A DNA stretch of 64,000 bases, taken from the NCBI GenBank assembly GCA_965247775.1, contig OZ252031.1:2666001-2730000 (forward strand), in the 5' to 3' direction. Positions 62,812-64,000 of this stretch are shown here, in pieces (within the stretch, counting starts at the first letter, position 1; every line of letters begins with the position of its first letter). The translations under genes were made by a program, and so were the position numbers. Origin of the DNA: G965247775 sp965247775 (GTDB lineage Bacteria; Chloroflexota; Dehalococcoidia; Bin125). The notes beneath the pieces were generated by a model, which saw only the letters and a list, made by a program, of their open reading frames with translations, did no database searches and was not told the DNA's origin.

Positions 62812-62841
62812 TTGACCCCCTCGATCGGGGGCTGCTACGAT
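62812..62841 (+). promoter_or_regulatory. Promoter of hrcA
   Basis: TTGACC (62812-62817), 18 bp, TACGAT (62836-62841), a vegetative promoter with its start near 62848, at the first base of the CIRCE element. HrcA bound to CIRCE would block it. Confidence 0.7.
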
Positions 62842-62848
62842 CCCGCTG

Positions 62849-62875
62849 TTGGCACTCTCGGCCTGCGAGTGCTAA
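62849..62875 (+). promoter_or_regulatory. CIRCE operator of the heat-shock operon
   Basis: TTGGCACTC-N9-GAGTGCTAA matches the CIRCE consensus (TTAGCACTC-N9-GAGTGCTAA) with one mismatch. It sits between the promoter and the hrcA start, so HrcA represses its own operon and heat relieves it. Confidence 0.93.
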
Positions 62876-62893
62876 TTCCGGAAGGGACTCCGC

Positions 62894-63916
62894 ATGCCCG
62901 CCGTGACGGAGCGTCGCGCCGGCATCTTGCAGATCGTGGTACGCGAGCACATCGCGACGGCGACGCCGGTGGGGTCCAAGACCGTGCATGACAAGTACGG
63001 CGTGACCGCCTCGCCGGCCACGATCCGTCACGAGATGCAGACGCTGGAGGAAGAGGGGTTGCTGGAGCAGCCGCACACGTCCGCGGGGCGGGTGCCGTCG
63101 AACCGCGGCTATCGCTTTTTCGTCGAGTCGCTGATGGGGCAGGCGGACCTCCCCGCGGATGAGAAGGCGACGATCCGGCACCAGTTCTTCCAGACGGCGC
63201 CCGAACTGGACGAGTGGGCGGATCTGGCGGCGGGGCTGCTGGCGCGCTCGCTCGGCTTGCTGGCCATCGTGGCGCCACCCCGCTCGCGCGAGCTTCAGGT
63301 GCGGCACCTGGAGCTGATCGGACTGAACGAGCTGCTGGCCCTGTTAGTCGTGGTGCTGCGTGAGGCGCGGGTGCTGAAGCAGTTGGTGCCGCTGGAGGCG
63401 GACTTCGATCAGGCGGAATTGAGCCTGCTGGCCGCGCGTCTCAACGAGCGGGTGTCGGGCAAGACGGTGACCGAGCTGCGGCGGGCGCCGGACCCGGCGG
63501 ACGCGACCGAGGGCAAGCTGCTGGCGGCCCTGGGCCAACTCCTGGCGGAGGAGGCGGGTCGCGAGGCACAGGCGCGAGTCGAGGGGGTGGCGGGGATGCT
63601 GGCGCAGCCCGAGTTCCGCAGCGACCAGGAGGGGGCGCTGGATATCGTCTCGCTGGTGGACCGGCGGGCGACCGAGCGGGTGGTGCCGCTGGAGTCGCTG
63701 GGGCGGGCAGGGGTGAGCGTGGTCATCGGCGGGGAGAACCCGGCGCTGGAGCTGCAACGCTGCTCCGTGATCGTGGCGCCTTACGGCGACCGGGCCGACA
63801 TGTCCGGCTTCGTGGCGCTGCTGGGCCCAACGCGGCTGCCATACGCGCGGGGCGTAGCGACGGTGCGCTACCTCAGCGGCCTGCTCGAAGAGATGATGGA
63901 CCGAGTCTACGGCTAG
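62894..63916 (+). CDS. hrcA: Heat-inducible transcription repressor HrcA
   Basis: A 340-residue repressor binding CIRCE; it needs GroEL to fold. The N-terminal winged helix is VTERRAGILQIVVREHI and SPATIRHEMQTLEEEGLLEQPHTSAGR, followed by PSNRGYRFFVESLM. The GAF-like and dimerisation domains follow, ending in GPTRLPYARGVATVRYLSGLLEEM. ATG 62894 lies 18 nt after the CIRCE element. grpE, dnaK and dnaJ usually follow in this operon; a probable grpE start is seen at the window edge. Confidence 0.97.
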   Translation: MPAVTERRAGILQIVVREHIATATPVGSKTVHDKYGVTASPATIRHEMQTLEEEGLLEQPHTSAGRVPSNRGYRFFVESLMGQADLPADEKATIRHQFFQTAPELDEWADLAAGLLARSLGLLAIVAPPRSRELQVRHLELIGLNELLALLVVVLREARVLKQLVPLEADFDQAELSLLAARLNERVSGKTVTELRRAPDPADATEGKLLAALGQLLAEEAGREAQARVEGVAGMLAQPEFRSDQEGALDIVSLVDRRATERVVPLESLGRAGVSVVIGGENPALELQRCSVIVAPYGDRADMSGFVALLGPTRLPYARGVATVRYLSGLLEEMMDRVYG

Positions 63917-63953
63917 GCCCGAAGGGGCCGGCCCGCGAAACAGCCGACAAAGC

Positions 63954-64000
63954 ATGACGAACAGCGACAGTCAGTCCCAGGACGGCAACGAGCCGCCGAC
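63954..64000 (+). CDS. grpE: Probable GrpE, first codons only (cut by window edge)
   Basis: ATG 63954, 37 nt after hrcA, opens a frame encoding MTNSDSQSQDGNEPP before the window ends. The acidic, polar N-terminus and the position after hrcA fit the nucleotide-exchange factor GrpE, but nothing diagnostic is visible. Confidence 0.5.
   Translation, partial: MTNSDSQSQDGNEPP

Noticed and set aside
1..64000. tRNA, rRNA, CRISPR, prophage or transposase genes
   Set aside because: No T-loop-like GGTTCGAATCC motif, no regular spaced repeats and no transposase or integrase sequence were found by reading; a tRNAscan or Infernal run would settle small RNAs.

Overview
The window is a 64 kb stretch of a very GC-rich bacterial chromosome, densely packed with housekeeping and sulfur-metabolism genes on both strands. 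No rRNA, tRNA, CRISPR array, prophage or insertion sequence was seen. Several traits together point to Chloroflexota (Dehalococcoidia- or Thermomicrobia-like). These are HrcA with a CIRCE operator, MurT/GatD, a CysO/CysM/JAMM cysteine pathway, a compact Rho without the long actinobacterial insert, a ResB-type cytochrome c biogenesis protein, and a gene order around dnaA unlike that of Actinobacteria. This placement is an inference, not a proof.

Layout. 1-9.4 kb (minus strand) is a sulfur-assimilation block. It holds siroheme sulfite reductase, a broken membrane-protein gene, an Rrf2 regulator with a possible operator, CysK, a MoaD-ThiF/MoeB fusion, CysO, CysM, a rhodanese, an unknown small protein, a JAMM protease and the start of folP. 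9.1-17.4 kb holds envelope functions: a thiol protein, Lgt, ResB, an M23 peptidase, GatD/MurT and an M50 protease. 17.4-25 kb holds ModABC, a HAD hydrolase, TatA, two XdhC proteins, a YchF-like GTPase and a TrmO-like protein. 25-34 kb holds gyrB, nadD, obg, a DnaA-box cluster, dnaA, coaX and coaBC. 34-44 kb holds ferredoxin-thioredoxin reductase beta, leucyl aminopeptidase, rpsO-pnp and dapB-asd-dapA. 44-50 kb holds a selenocysteine glutaredoxin, a cytochrome c, purA and a K+/H+ antiporter. 50-55 kb holds a MaoC/acyl-CoA dehydrogenase/CitE cluster and an M16 peptidase. 55-64 kb holds a ubiquitin-like carrier, pyrG, transaldolase, rho, an MBL-fold protein, a catalytically dead ketosynthase, hrcA and the first codons of a probable grpE.

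How the genes work together. Sulfite reductase makes sulfide. The rhodanese and the MoaD-ThiF protein could load sulfur as a thiocarboxylate on CysO. CysM would use that on O-phosphoserine, and the JAMM protease would release cysteine from CysO, as in the mycobacterial Mec-CysO-CysM route. CysK offers the conventional sulfide route, and the Rrf2 protein is a natural regulator. ModABC plus XdhC point to a molybdenum hydroxylase elsewhere in the genome.

The strongest unusual item is a small glutaredoxin at 44434-44685. Its first redox residue is encoded by an in-frame TGA, giving a U-x-x-C motif, and a 7-bp hairpin that fits the bacterial SECIS model lies 15 nt after the TGA. Other notable points are the internal Gly-Gly junction of the MoaD-ThiF fusion next to a JAMM protease, a ketosynthase that has lost all three catalytic residues, an M23 peptidase gene whose only well-placed start codon is ATC, and a short upstream reading frame that overlaps the rpsO start.
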